From contig JAXLYX010000006.1 of NCBI GenBank assembly GCA_046351215.1, positions 639,866 to 703,865 of the forward strand: a stretch of 64,000 bases of DNA. Reading direction: 5' to 3'. The notes beneath the pieces were generated by a model that made no database searches, was not told where the DNA came from, and worked only from the letters and a program-made list of their open reading frames with translations. A program made the translations under genes and the position numbers. Every line of letters begins with the position of its first letter. The first letter of the stretch is position 1. This document shows positions 1 to 7,412 of the stretch, piece after piece. The stretch is from JAXLYX01 sp046351215 (GTDB lineage: Bacteria; Myxococcota_A; Polyangia; Polyangiales; Houyiibacteriaceae).

Positions 1-2
1 TC

Positions 3-710
3 CAGGTCGAGCTCATCGCCGTCCACCTCGATCAGAAGCAGCCCGGCTACGACGGAGCGCGGCTCCGCGAATGGCTCGAGGAGAACCATCGCGAGCACGG
101 CACGGCCTTCGAGATCCTCGGCGAGGACACGTACTCGGTCGTCACCTCGCACCTCGACGACGCGTCGACCTATTGCTCGATGTGCTCGCGCCTGCGTCGC
201 GGCATCCTCTACACCGCCGCCGAGCGCCTCGGCTGCAACAAGATCGCGCTCGGGCACCATCGCGACGACTCGCTCGAGACCTTCCTGATGAACCTCTTCT
301 ACGCGGGCAAGATGCAGGCGATGCCCGCGAAGTACACGACCGACGACGGTCGCTTCGAGGTCATCCGCCCGCTCATCGACTGCGCCGAGAGCGACATCGC
401 CGAGCTCGCGACCGCGATCGGCTTCCCGATCCTCCCCTGCAACCTCTGCGGCTCGCAGGATGGCCTGAAGCGCGACGCGATGACGGCGCTGCTCGGCGAG
501 CTCGAGAAGACGAATCCGAACGTCCGCAGCATCATGTGGGCCGCGCTCCACAACGTGCGGCCGACGCATCTCCTCGATCGCGACGTGCTCGAGGCGTGGA
601 AGGCCCGGCCCGCGCACGTGCGGCCGGCCGAGGAGCCGGAGCAGCGCCCGCGTCACGCGGCCGCCGAGCCCGAGATCTCGACGCTGAAGCGCCTGCGCGT
701 GCTGCAGTAG
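3..710 (+). CDS. ttcA: tRNA 2-thiocytidine(32) synthetase TtcA, C-terminal part (5' truncated by window edge)
   Basis: The reading frame is open from the first bases, so the N-terminal ATP-pyrophosphatase loop (SGGKDS in this family) lies outside the window. The visible 235 residues contain the CSMCSRLRRG motif, whose two cysteines sit at about visible residues 58 and 61. They also contain the ALGHHRDDSLET helix and a second cysteine pair in CNLCGSQ (about 146 and 149). These are hallmarks of TtcA, an iron-sulfur enzyme that uses ATP to thiolate C32 in the anticodon loop of several tRNAs. The C-terminal 35 or so residues are Pro/Glu/Arg-rich and not conserved in the family. The gene converges on the methyltransferase that ends at 719, with only 8 bp between the stops. 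Confidence 0.93.
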   Translation, partial: QVELIAVHLDQKQPGYDGARLREWLEENHREHGTAFEILGEDTYSVVTSHLDDASTYCSMCSRLRRGILYTAAERLGCNKIALGHHRDDSLETFLMNLFYAGKMQAMPAKYTTDDGRFEVIRPLIDCAESDIAELATAIGFPILPCNLCGSQDGLKRDAMTALLGELEKTNPNVRSIMWAALHNVRPTHLLDRDVLEAWKARPAHVRPAEEPEQRPRHAAAEPEISTLKRLRVLQ

Positions 711-718
711 CGGGCGCC

Positions 719-1330
719 TCAGCCCCGCTTGCGGAACACCAACGTGAAGTTGTTCGACGGCATCGCCAGGCGCCGCTCGAGCTCCATCCCGTTCTGTTCC
801 GCGAGCGCCTCGAGCGCCTCGAGATCGCGCACGCCCCACGAGGGATCGCGCGCGCGGAGGTCGGCGTCGAAGGCGCGGTTGCTCTCCGAGGTGTGCTCGC
901 CGCCGATGCGGTAGGCGCCGTAGGTCACGAGCGCGCCGCCCGGCACGAGCACCTCGCCCGCGCCCGCGAAGAGCGCCTCGGAGACCGACCAGGGCGCGAT
1001 GTGCACGAGGTTCGCGGCGAAGACGTAGGTCGCGTTCTCCACGGGCCACGGACGTTCGAGCACGTCGAGGCGCAGCGGCCGACGGAGGTTCGGGAGCGCG
1101 GCGTCCGCGACGTAGGCCTCGAGGCTCGCGAGGTTCTCGGCGTCGAGATCCGTCGGCTGCCATTCGAGATGGGGGAGGGCCTCGGCGAAGAAGACGGCGT
1201 GTTGCCCCGTGCCCGAGGCGAGCTCGAGCACGAGGCCCTTCGTCGTCATCACCTCGCGGAGCACCGCGAGGATCGGCTCCTTGTTCCGCTCGGGCGCGGG
1301 CCAACGACGCTTCGCGGACATCGCTTCCAT
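719..1330 (-). CDS. DUF938 family SAM-dependent methyltransferase-like protein
   Basis: This 203-residue protein matches the DUF938 pattern throughout. Its N-terminal segment (APERNKEPILAVL) precedes a Rossmann SAM-binding motif I, LELASGTGQHAVFFA, at about residues 33-47. A typical AANLVHIAPW segment sits mid-protein and the ending is SNNFTLVFRKRG. Members are predicted class I methyltransferases with no settled substrate. Length is normal for the family (about 200). The ATG at 1330 is used; a second in-frame ATG lies three codons later (MSAKRRW). It is probably expressed alone, converging with ttcA. Confidence 0.85.
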   Translation of the reverse strand: MEAMSAKRRWPAPERNKEPILAVLREVMTTKGLVLELASGTGQHAVFFAEALPHLEWQPTDLDAENLASLEAYVADAALPNLRRPLRLDVLERPWPVENATYVFAANLVHIAPWSVSEALFAGAGEVLVPGGALVTYGAYRIGGEHTSESNRAFDADLRARDPSWGVRDLEALEALAEQNGMELERRLAMPSNNFTLVFRKRG

Positions 1331-1352
1331 GCGTCGCTCCCGCGCCTTCCGC

Positions 1353-2030
1353 TCAGCCCGGGACGACGAGGAAGTCGACGTACTCGCCGTGCGTGAGGCA
1401 GTGCGCGTGGATCCGCACGAGGTCGCCCGGGACGACGTCGGGCGGAAGGGCGGCGAGGTAGATCGTGTGCTTGCCCGCGTCGGCGCGGATGTCGCCGCCG
1501 CCCTCGACGAGGTAGTGCGGATCGCCCGCTTCGCCGGGCCATTCCCCGTACGAGCTGCGCGCGACGGACGCTTCGCCGTCGGTCGCCTTGCGGACCTCGA
1601 TCCAGTTGAACCAATGGCCTTCGCCGTTGTTGTCGGGGCCGGGCACCGCGTTCGGATGGCGGGCGTAGCCCTTCGAGGGATCGCCCCACATCAGCGCGAG
1701 GTGGCCGGCGGGCAGCTGCGCCGCATCGATGGCCGGCACGTAGGGCAGGTGCTTGCCGAGGTGGTTCGTCGCGCCGTCCGGGCCGTTGATCTGCGGCCAG
1801 TAGGTCTGCGGAATGGCGCCCGCGTTGCCGCGGGTGCGGTTGAACGCGATCGGATCCCAATCGGCGGGGCGCGAGCGCGGGACGGCGAGCGGATCCACTT
1901 CGCCCCCCGAGGCCGCGGCCGTCTGGGCCGGGGTGTCGGAGCTGCAGGCGGTGGCGAGGGGCGCGAGGACGACAGCCGAGGCAGCCTTCGCGAGCGATTC
2001 GAGGAATGTGCGTCGAGTCGTGAGGTCCAT
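1353..2030 (-). CDS. Tat-exported lipoprotein with a superoxide-reductase (neelaredoxin)-like metal site
   Basis: This 225-residue protein has a twin-arginine signal (RRTFLES, residues 6-12) followed by a lipobox LATAC with Cys29, so it should be folded in the cytoplasm, exported by Tat and lipidated. The C-terminal half carries the spacing pattern of superoxide reductase centre II. Candidate ligands are His94 (GKHLP), His125 (RHP), His139 (GHWFNWIEV) and the pair Cys211/His214 (CLTHGEY), which correspond to the four His and one Cys that bind Fe in desulfoferrodoxin/neelaredoxin. Lys93 before the first His is kept, while the Glu often found one residue earlier is Gly92. The ligand assignment is my inference from motif order; overall similarity to characterised enzymes is low. 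The role may be detoxification of superoxide, or simply metal binding, at the cell surface or in the periplasm. Confidence 0.6.
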   Translation of the reverse strand: MDLTTRRTFLESLAKAASAVVLAPLATACSSDTPAQTAAASGGEVDPLAVPRSRPADWDPIAFNRTRGNAGAIPQTYWPQINGPDGATNHLGKHLPYVPAIDAAQLPAGHLALMWGDPSKGYARHPNAVPGPDNNGEGHWFNWIEVRKATDGEASVARSSYGEWPGEAGDPHYLVEGGGDIRADAGKHTIYLAALPPDVVPGDLVRIHAHCLTHGEYVDFLVVPG

Positions 2031-2121
2031 GACGTCTACCTACCATGGGGCGGGGCGCGCGGGTTGCCAGGGAGGTTTCGGGGGCTGGCCGTTCTCCGCC
2101 TTTCGGGTAAGATGGCGCTCG

Positions 2122-2649
2122 GTGGAGGAGAGGGGACACGAGCTCGTCGGGAACCGTCGTGCGCCGAATGCGGCGTCCGGGACGTCCCTTCGTCTCGTCC
2201 ACACCGATGCGAGCGTCATCCTCGCCTCGTACGGCCGGCTCCACGTCGCGATCATCCGGGGCCCCCTCTCCGCGGACGACGTCCACGTCGGCGAGCGCTT
2301 CCGGAGGCAGCTCGCGGACGAGACCGGAGGCCCGACCGGGGTGGTCTGCATCGCCACCCAGGGACAGCCGATCCCCTCCCAGGAAGTCCTGAAGAGCGCG
2401 GCCGACGCGAGCCTCGAGCACGGCACGGCAGTCGCCGCCGCCGCGATGGTCATCGGCGGCTCGGGCTTCTGGGCGAGCACCGCGCGGAGCGCGATCAACT
2501 CGGTCTTCGTGGTCGCGCGCAAGTCGTACCCGACCCGCTTCTTCGCGCGCACGACGGACGCGCTCGCCTTCGTTCTCCAGAACCTCGGCGAGGACGGAGT
2601 CGACGTCGAGGCCCTCGCGCGGCAGATCGACCGGCTCGTCGATCCGTAG
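2122..2649 (+). CDS. conserved protein of unknown function
   Basis: This is a soluble protein of about 175 residues that I cannot assign to a named family. It begins after a GTG at 2122, the first plausible start in a frame that runs open upstream. Visible features are an ILASYGRLHVAIIRGPL beta-rich segment near residue 35, a Gly-rich stretch AAAMVIGGSGFWAS near residue 115, and a predicted helix at the C-terminus. There is no signal peptide or membrane segment. It is divergent from the Tat lipoprotein (91 bp between starts), and its stop lies 6 bp from the stop of the convergent dsbD. The start is uncertain, since no strong Shine-Dalgarno sequence is seen. Confidence 0.6.
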   Translation: MEERGHELVGNRRAPNAASGTSLRLVHTDASVILASYGRLHVAIIRGPLSADDVHVGERFRRQLADETGGPTGVVCIATQGQPIPSQEVLKSAADASLEHGTAVAAAAMVIGGSGFWASTARSAINSVFVVARKSYPTRFFARTTDALAFVLQNLGEDGVDVEALARQIDRLVDP

Positions 2650-2654
2650 GACCT

Positions 2655-4025
2655 TCAGCGCGCCGCGCGCAGGCGTGACAGGAACTCGTCCGCCTCGACG
2701 AGTCCGGTGATCCGGCTCGATTCGCGGCCGTCGCCTCCGTGCACGACCACGAGCGGGAGGCCCGGCTGGCCGTAGCCGCGGAGCTCCGCCCACTTCTCCG
2801 GCGTCGCGCGATCGGCCGAGAGGTCGATGCGGACGGTGACGAAGCGGCGGGCCTCCGCGATGACGCGCGGATCGCTCATCGCGCCGTGCTCGAGCTCCTT
2901 GCAGGCGCCGCACCAATCGGCGCCGAAGTCGACGAGCAGCGGGCGGTTCGAGGCGCGTGCCTCGGAGCGCGCGGCGGCGAAGTCCTCGCGCCAGACGATG
3001 CGCGCGCCCGGGGGGAGGGCCTCCGCGTAGAGGATCGCGCCGAGCATGCCGGCGACCGCCATGACGATGCCGAGGCCCTTGCGCACGCGCACGAGCGCGC
3101 CGCCCTCCTTGAAGGAGAGGTGGATGGCGCCCATCGGGAGCGAGAGCACCGCGAGGCCCACGGCGAGGCCGAGCCAGAGGTCCGAGCGCTGGGCCGGGAT
3201 CGGAAGGTCGACGAACTTCTGGAGGTAGAAGAGCGCGAGCCCCGACATCACGACGCCGAAGACGCTCTTCACCCACTCGAGCCAGCGGCCCGACTTCGGC
3301 AGGCTCACGGCGAAGGTGCCGACGAGGAAGAAGAGCACGCCGAGGCCGAGGCTGTAGACGAAGAGGGAGAGCGCGCCGAACGTGACGTTGCGGCTCGTCG
3401 CGACCCACGTGAGCAGCACCGTGAGCACCGGGCCCGTGCAGGGCGCGGCGACGAGGCCGTTCACGAAGCCGATGAGGAAGGCGCCCCGGTAGCCGCTGCC
3501 GCCGACCTGCGCGAGCCGGTTCGCGAGCGCGGGCGGCAGGTTCATCTCGAACGCGCCGAACATGCTCGCGGCCATCATCAGGAAGAGCAGCGCGAGCGGG
3601 ACCATCACGTAGGGGTTCGCGTTCGTCGAGCCCATCGCCGAGCCCGTGAGCGCCGAGATCACGCCGAGCGGCGTGAAGAGGCTCGCGATGCCGAGGACGA
3701 AGACGAAGGAGAGCATCGCGCCCTCGAGCCGCGACTTCGCCTGCCGTGCGCCGAAGACGCTGACCGTGATCGCGATCATCGGGTAGACGCAGGGCGTGAG
3801 CGAGGTCGCGAGGCCGGCGACGAAGACGAGGCCGAGAGCGAGACCGAAGCTGCCGTGGGCGAGCGCCTCCTGGAAGGGAGCCGTCAGCCGCGAGAGCACG
3901 TCCGCGTGGGCGACCTCGGGGAGGCCGACGACGAGGAGGAGGGGCAGGAGCCCGGCGAGGAGGGGGAGGCGACGGGGAAGGGCGCGCACGGTGACCCGGG
4001 ATCTAGCATGGCGCCGCGGGGCCAC
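2655..4025 (-). CDS. dsbD: short DsbD-type thiol:disulfide interchange protein (CcdA-like membrane domain plus thioredoxin domain)
   Basis: This 456-residue protein passes electrons from cytoplasmic thioredoxin across the inner membrane to periplasmic disulfides. A signal or first hydrophobic segment (about 18-41) is followed by a DsbD-beta/CcdA membrane domain of about eight helices. Its redox cysteines are Cys79 (SLTPCVYP) and Cys196 (AAPCTGP). A C-terminal thioredoxin domain has the active site WCGAC (Cys372 and Cys375) and the cis-Pro region QPGLPLVVV. The N-terminal DsbD-alpha immunoglobulin-like domain of the E. coli protein is absent, as in many short DsbD proteins. Reducing power from it could serve c-type cytochrome maturation, which fits the haem-motif proteins encoded just downstream on the other strand. 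An internal GTG a few codons in is an alternative start. Confidence 0.88.
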   Translation of the reverse strand: MAPRRHARSRVTVRALPRRLPLLAGLLPLLLVVGLPEVAHADVLSRLTAPFQEALAHGSFGLALGLVFVAGLATSLTPCVYPMIAITVSVFGARQAKSRLEGAMLSFVFVLGIASLFTPLGVISALTGSAMGSTNANPYVMVPLALLFLMMAASMFGAFEMNLPPALANRLAQVGGSGYRGAFLIGFVNGLVAAPCTGPVLTVLLTWVATSRNVTFGALSLFVYSLGLGVLFFLVGTFAVSLPKSGRWLEWVKSVFGVVMSGLALFYLQKFVDLPIPAQRSDLWLGLAVGLAVLSLPMGAIHLSFKEGGALVRVRKGLGIVMAVAGMLGAILYAEALPPGARIVWREDFAAARSEARASNRPLLVDFGADWCGACKELEHGAMSDPRVIAEARRFVTVRIDLSADRATPEKWAELRGYGQPGLPLVVVHGGDGRESSRITGLVEADEFLSRLRAAR

Positions 4026-4067
4026 ATCCCCGGGGGGTTGGGGGGCGAAGACCCCGCCCCGTGGGGT

Positions 4068-4091
4068 CCCTGGGGGCGGTAGGCCCCAGGG
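4068..4091. other. GC-rich hairpin in the divergent dsbD / HzsA-like intergenic region
   Basis: An 8-bp perfect inverted repeat, CCCTGGGG and CCCCAGGG, is separated by an 8-base loop. It sits in the 186-bp gap between the divergent starts of dsbD (4025) and the lipoprotein gene at 4212. No T tract follows on either strand, so it is not an obvious terminator. It could be an operator or a 5'-leader structure. The rest of this gap is GC-rich with no convincing promoter. Confidence 0.35.
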
Positions 4092-4211
4092 GCGTCTCCC
4101 CGACTTCGCCCGCCGGCGCCGGAATCACGACGGAATCGGCTGGTTTCGTCCCCGTATCCGGGTGGCCCGGCCGTTGCACCAGTCCTGTCTGGCCAAAAGC
4201 CGGAGGAAGAG

Positions 4212-6440
4212 ATGCTTCGTCGACTCATGCCCCTCGTCGCCCTCGTCGCGCCGCTCCTCGTGGCGGGATGCAAGAGCAGCGACGCGAAGAACGGGGTCCT
4301 GCCCGGAGTGCAGGCGCTGCTCTTCGTGAAGCGCGCCTACGTCGAGGCGGACGGCTCGCACAACGTCTCGGGCGGCAACCGCCAGACGATCGACTACCTC
4401 CGGTACACGCCGGGCGGCGGGCTCTTCGTGCTCTCCCCCCCCACGCCGAGCGGTCACCTCCGCGAGCTCACGGCCGGCTTCGAGGAAGTCGACGTGAACG
4501 GCATCGACCTCTCCTTCGACGCGAAGAAGGTCGTGTTCTCGATGCGCCGCAAGGGCGACGAGCACTACCACGTCTACGTCGCGAACGTGGACGGCAGCGG
4601 CGACGTCCAGCAGCTGACCTTCGGCGATCACGACGACGTGAGCCCGATCTTCACGCCGGGCCAGCGCGTCGCCTTCCTCACGAACGAGCCCTACACCGCG
4701 ATGGGCACGCGGGCCGACGAGTACGAGCATTCGCGCGAGGTCGTGCAGCTCGCGACCGTCTCGCTCACGGGCGGCGACGCCGATCGGCGGGTCTGCTCGC
4801 AGAACCTCTCGCACTCGGCCGCTCCCTTCCTGCTCGCGGACGGCCGCGTCGCCTTCTCGCGCTGGGAGCATCTCGGCCCGGTCAACGACGTGAAGCTCTT
4901 CGCGATGAACGTCGACTGTTCGCAGATGGTGGCCATCGCGGGTCAGCACGGGAAGCCCGGCAACAGCCTCGTGCAGGTCGCCGAGGTCGACGAGGGGCGC
5001 TACGTCGGCGTCGTCACGAGCCGGTCGCGCACCATCCAGTCGGGCGCGCTCTACCTGATCGATTCGCGCAACCGCAGCGGCTCGCCGCAGATCAAGCTCG
5101 ACGAGCAGAACACGCGCTTCACGGCCCTCACGCCGGACGTCCCGGTCGATCAGGAGAGCCCGGCGTCGGGCGTCGGTCGCTACCGCGAGCCGGCGGTGAT
5201 CCCCGGCCGCAGCGAGATCGTCGTGTCGTGGTCCGATGGCGACGTGAACGACCGCAACGAGCTGGCGAACGTCGCCCCCGACTTCGGCATCTACCTCTAC
5301 GATCCGGCGACGCAGCGGCGCACGCTCGTCTACAACGATCCGAACACCTGGGACCTCTACGCGACGCCCGTCGTCGCCCGTGACACGCCGCCCGTCGATC
5401 CCGGCGTGATCGGCGCCACGCCGCCCGACGCGTACACGCCGGCGGTCCTCGGCTCGGTGGACGTGACGCAGACCTCGCTGACGGACAAGGTCCGCGGCGG
5501 CACGCTCGACGGTCTCGCGCTCGGCGACGCCCTCCAGCACGCCCGTCGCGTGCGCATCGTCGAGGGCTTCTCCTCGGAGATCGGCCCGATCCGCGAGTTC
5601 GGTCTCACGATGCACGAGGGCGCCGCGATCCTCGGCGAGGTGCCGGTCCAGGCCGACGGCTCGTGGGAGGCGAAGGTTCCTCCCTACCTCCCGTACCACC
5701 TCCAGCCGCTCGACGAGTTCGGCATGTCGATCCGGAACCAGCTCCTGTGGATCCAGGCGATGCCGGGCGAGTCCCGTCGCTGCGGCGGCTGCCACGAGGC
5801 CCGCAACACGACCGTCCTCCCGCGGAACGGCTCGGTCACGCTCGCGCAGCAGATGGGCCCCGTCGACCTCGTGCAGCCGATCCCGGCGCGCATGGAGATC
5901 CCCTGGTCGGGCGCGACGTCGACGCAGAACGTGCAGGACATGCTGAACGCGCGCTGCGTCTCGTGTCACTCGGGCGGCGGGGGCGATCCGTTCGCCGGTC
6001 AGTCGTACACGGTGAACATCACCACGGCGGAAGGCCAGATGCTCACCTACCAGATCCCGGTGCTCGATCTCTCGGATCGGCCGGTGATGGTCTACTACGA
6101 GCGCCGCGTCCACACGTACCCGGCCTCGTACGTCTCGCTGATGTACGCGTCGGTGATGATGAGCGACTCGACGATCTCGGGCGGCACCCAGCCGATCGAG
6201 TGGGTCGTCCCGGGCGCCGCGCGCGAGAGCCGCCTCATCCGGGCGATCAACATCAACTCGGAGTCGGATCCGAACGTCTGGGCCTGGACCGGCGCGGATG
6301 CGCACCACACCGGCGGTCAGCTCTCCGGCATGACGCGTGACGAACGCATGATGCTAATCCGCATGGCCGACCTCGGCGGCCAGTTCTGGACGCGCAAGAA
6401 CGTCCAGGGTTCCACGAATTGGGGCGCGGCCCAGTACTGA
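4212..6440 (+). CDS. HzsA-related lipoprotein: TolB-type beta-propeller with two c-type haem motifs
   Basis: This 742-residue lipoprotein has a signal ending in the lipobox LLVAGC (Cys20). Residues from about 30 to 400 resemble PD40/TolB-like propeller blades (for example DLSFDAKKVVFSMRRKG and HVYVANVDGSGDVQQLTFGDHDDVSPIF). Two canonical haem c motifs follow: CGGCH at 524-528 and CVSCH at 582-586. This layout is shared with proteins labelled as related to the hydrazine synthase alpha subunit, which occur widely in bacteria that do not make hydrazine; the substrate is unknown. It probably sits in the periplasm or on a membrane surface as a dihaem electron carrier or oxidoreductase. A good Shine-Dalgarno (GGAGGA, 4202-4207) supports the ATG. 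The HEAT protein follows after 17 bp, so co-expression is likely. Confidence 0.75.
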   Translation: MLRRLMPLVALVAPLLVAGCKSSDAKNGVLPGVQALLFVKRAYVEADGSHNVSGGNRQTIDYLRYTPGGGLFVLSPPTPSGHLRELTAGFEEVDVNGIDLSFDAKKVVFSMRRKGDEHYHVYVANVDGSGDVQQLTFGDHDDVSPIFTPGQRVAFLTNEPYTAMGTRADEYEHSREVVQLATVSLTGGDADRRVCSQNLSHSAAPFLLADGRVAFSRWEHLGPVNDVKLFAMNVDCSQMVAIAGQHGKPGNSLVQVAEVDEGRYVGVVTSRSRTIQSGALYLIDSRNRSGSPQIKLDEQNTRFTALTPDVPVDQESPASGVGRYREPAVIPGRSEIVVSWSDGDVNDRNELANVAPDFGIYLYDPATQRRTLVYNDPNTWDLYATPVVARDTPPVDPGVIGATPPDAYTPAVLGSVDVTQTSLTDKVRGGTLDGLALGDALQHARRVRIVEGFSSEIGPIREFGLTMHEGAAILGEVPVQADGSWEAKVPPYLPYHLQPLDEFGMSIRNQLLWIQAMPGESRRCGGCHEARNTTVLPRNGSVTLAQQMGPVDLVQPIPARMEIPWSGATSTQNVQDMLNARCVSCHSGGGGDPFAGQSYTVNITTAEGQMLTYQIPVLDLSDRPVMVYYERRVHTYPASYVSLMYASVMMSDSTISGGTQPIEWVVPGAARESRLIRAININSESDPNVWAWTGADAHHTGGQLSGMTRDERMMLIRMADLGGQFWTRKNVQGSTNWGAAQY

Positions 6441-6457
6441 TCGGAGGAGCGAAGAAC

Positions 6458-7360
6458 ATGCGTACCCATCGAATCCTCCCCTTCCTCCTCGGCTCCCTCG
6501 GCCTCGTCTCGGGGCTCGCCTCGACGGCCTCGGCGCAGTCGTCCGACGGCTACGCCGTGGTCTACGACCGTGCGCGCGGCGAGCTCAGCGTCGGCGCCCA
6601 GGCGCCGACCCGAGCCGCGATGGTCTCGACCATCCGCAGCGGGACGCCGAACGCCATCTCGGCGATCCTCGAGTACGGCGAGCGCGTCGAGTGCCACGAA
6701 TGCGTGGCGCTCCTCGAGGCGAAGCTCCTCGACGATCCGAGCGCGGACGTGCGCCGCATGGCCGCGTGGTGGCTGCGTCGTCGTCCCTTCGCGGTCGGCG
6801 CGGTCATGGATCGCATGGTGACGGTGCTCGCTGGCGATCCGAGCGAGGTCCGTCGTGGGCGCGCGGCCGACGCGATCGGCGAGCTCCTCGATCCGAATGG
6901 CGTCGATCCGCTCGTCACGGCGGCGTCGACCGATGCCTCCTCGATCGTCCGCGCGTCGAGCGTGCGCGCGCTCGGGCGTCTGAACCATCCGGGGGCCCTC
7001 TCGGTGATCGCGGCCGCGCTCGAGGACTCGGATGTCGAGGTGCGTCGGGCGGCCCTCTCGGTCGTGCTCCGGGTGAACTTCTTCTCGGATCAGGCGGCCT
7101 TGATCGGTTGCCTCGCGGACTCGGCGGCGGACGTGCGCAAGCGTGCGGCGCTGATCCTCGGCGAGATGCGCGCGAGCTCGGCCGGGTCGCCGCTCGCGGG
7201 GCTCCTCCTCGGGGACTCGGACCGCGACGTGCGCCAGGCGGCGGCCTGGGCCCTCGGGCGGATCGGCGGCGGGGTGGCGGTCGACGCGCTCACCCAGGCC
7301 TCCGGCAGCGAGCGCGACTCGCTCGTGCGCGATGCGATCCGCATCGCACGCCAGATGTGA
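6458..7360 (+). CDS. secreted HEAT-repeat protein
   Basis: This 300-residue protein has a Sec signal peptide ending in STASAQ (about residue 28). About six HEAT-like helical repeats fill the remainder; repeated patterns are VRRMAAWWLRRR, VRASSVRALGRL, VRRAALSVVLRV, VRKRAALILGEM and VRQAAAWALGRI. HEAT arrays are protein-binding scaffolds, so a periplasmic partner is likely, plausibly one of the haem proteins on either side. A CHEC pair near residue 74 might form a disulfide or bind metal. The ATG at 6458 has a strong GGAGGA at 6443-6448; an upstream in-frame ATG at 6419 overlaps the previous gene and has no ribosome site. The next gene begins 53 bp downstream. Confidence 0.8.
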   Translation: MRTHRILPFLLGSLGLVSGLASTASAQSSDGYAVVYDRARGELSVGAQAPTRAAMVSTIRSGTPNAISAILEYGERVECHECVALLEAKLLDDPSADVRRMAAWWLRRRPFAVGAVMDRMVTVLAGDPSEVRRGRAADAIGELLDPNGVDPLVTAASTDASSIVRASSVRALGRLNHPGALSVIAAALEDSDVEVRRAALSVVLRVNFFSDQAALIGCLADSAADVRKRAALILGEMRASSAGSPLAGLLLGDSDRDVRQAAAWALGRIGGGVAVDALTQASGSERDSLVRDAIRIARQM

Positions 7361-7412
7361 GAAGGTGGGGAAGCGCGGTCGTCCCCGACGGCTCTGTGGT
7401 ACCTTGAGGCCC

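Noticed and set aside
1249..3408. Very long minus-strand frame, 719 codons, across several genes
   Set aside because: The translation is Arg/Pro/Gly-rich with no domain and overlaps recognised genes; it is a shadow frame typical of GC-rich DNA.
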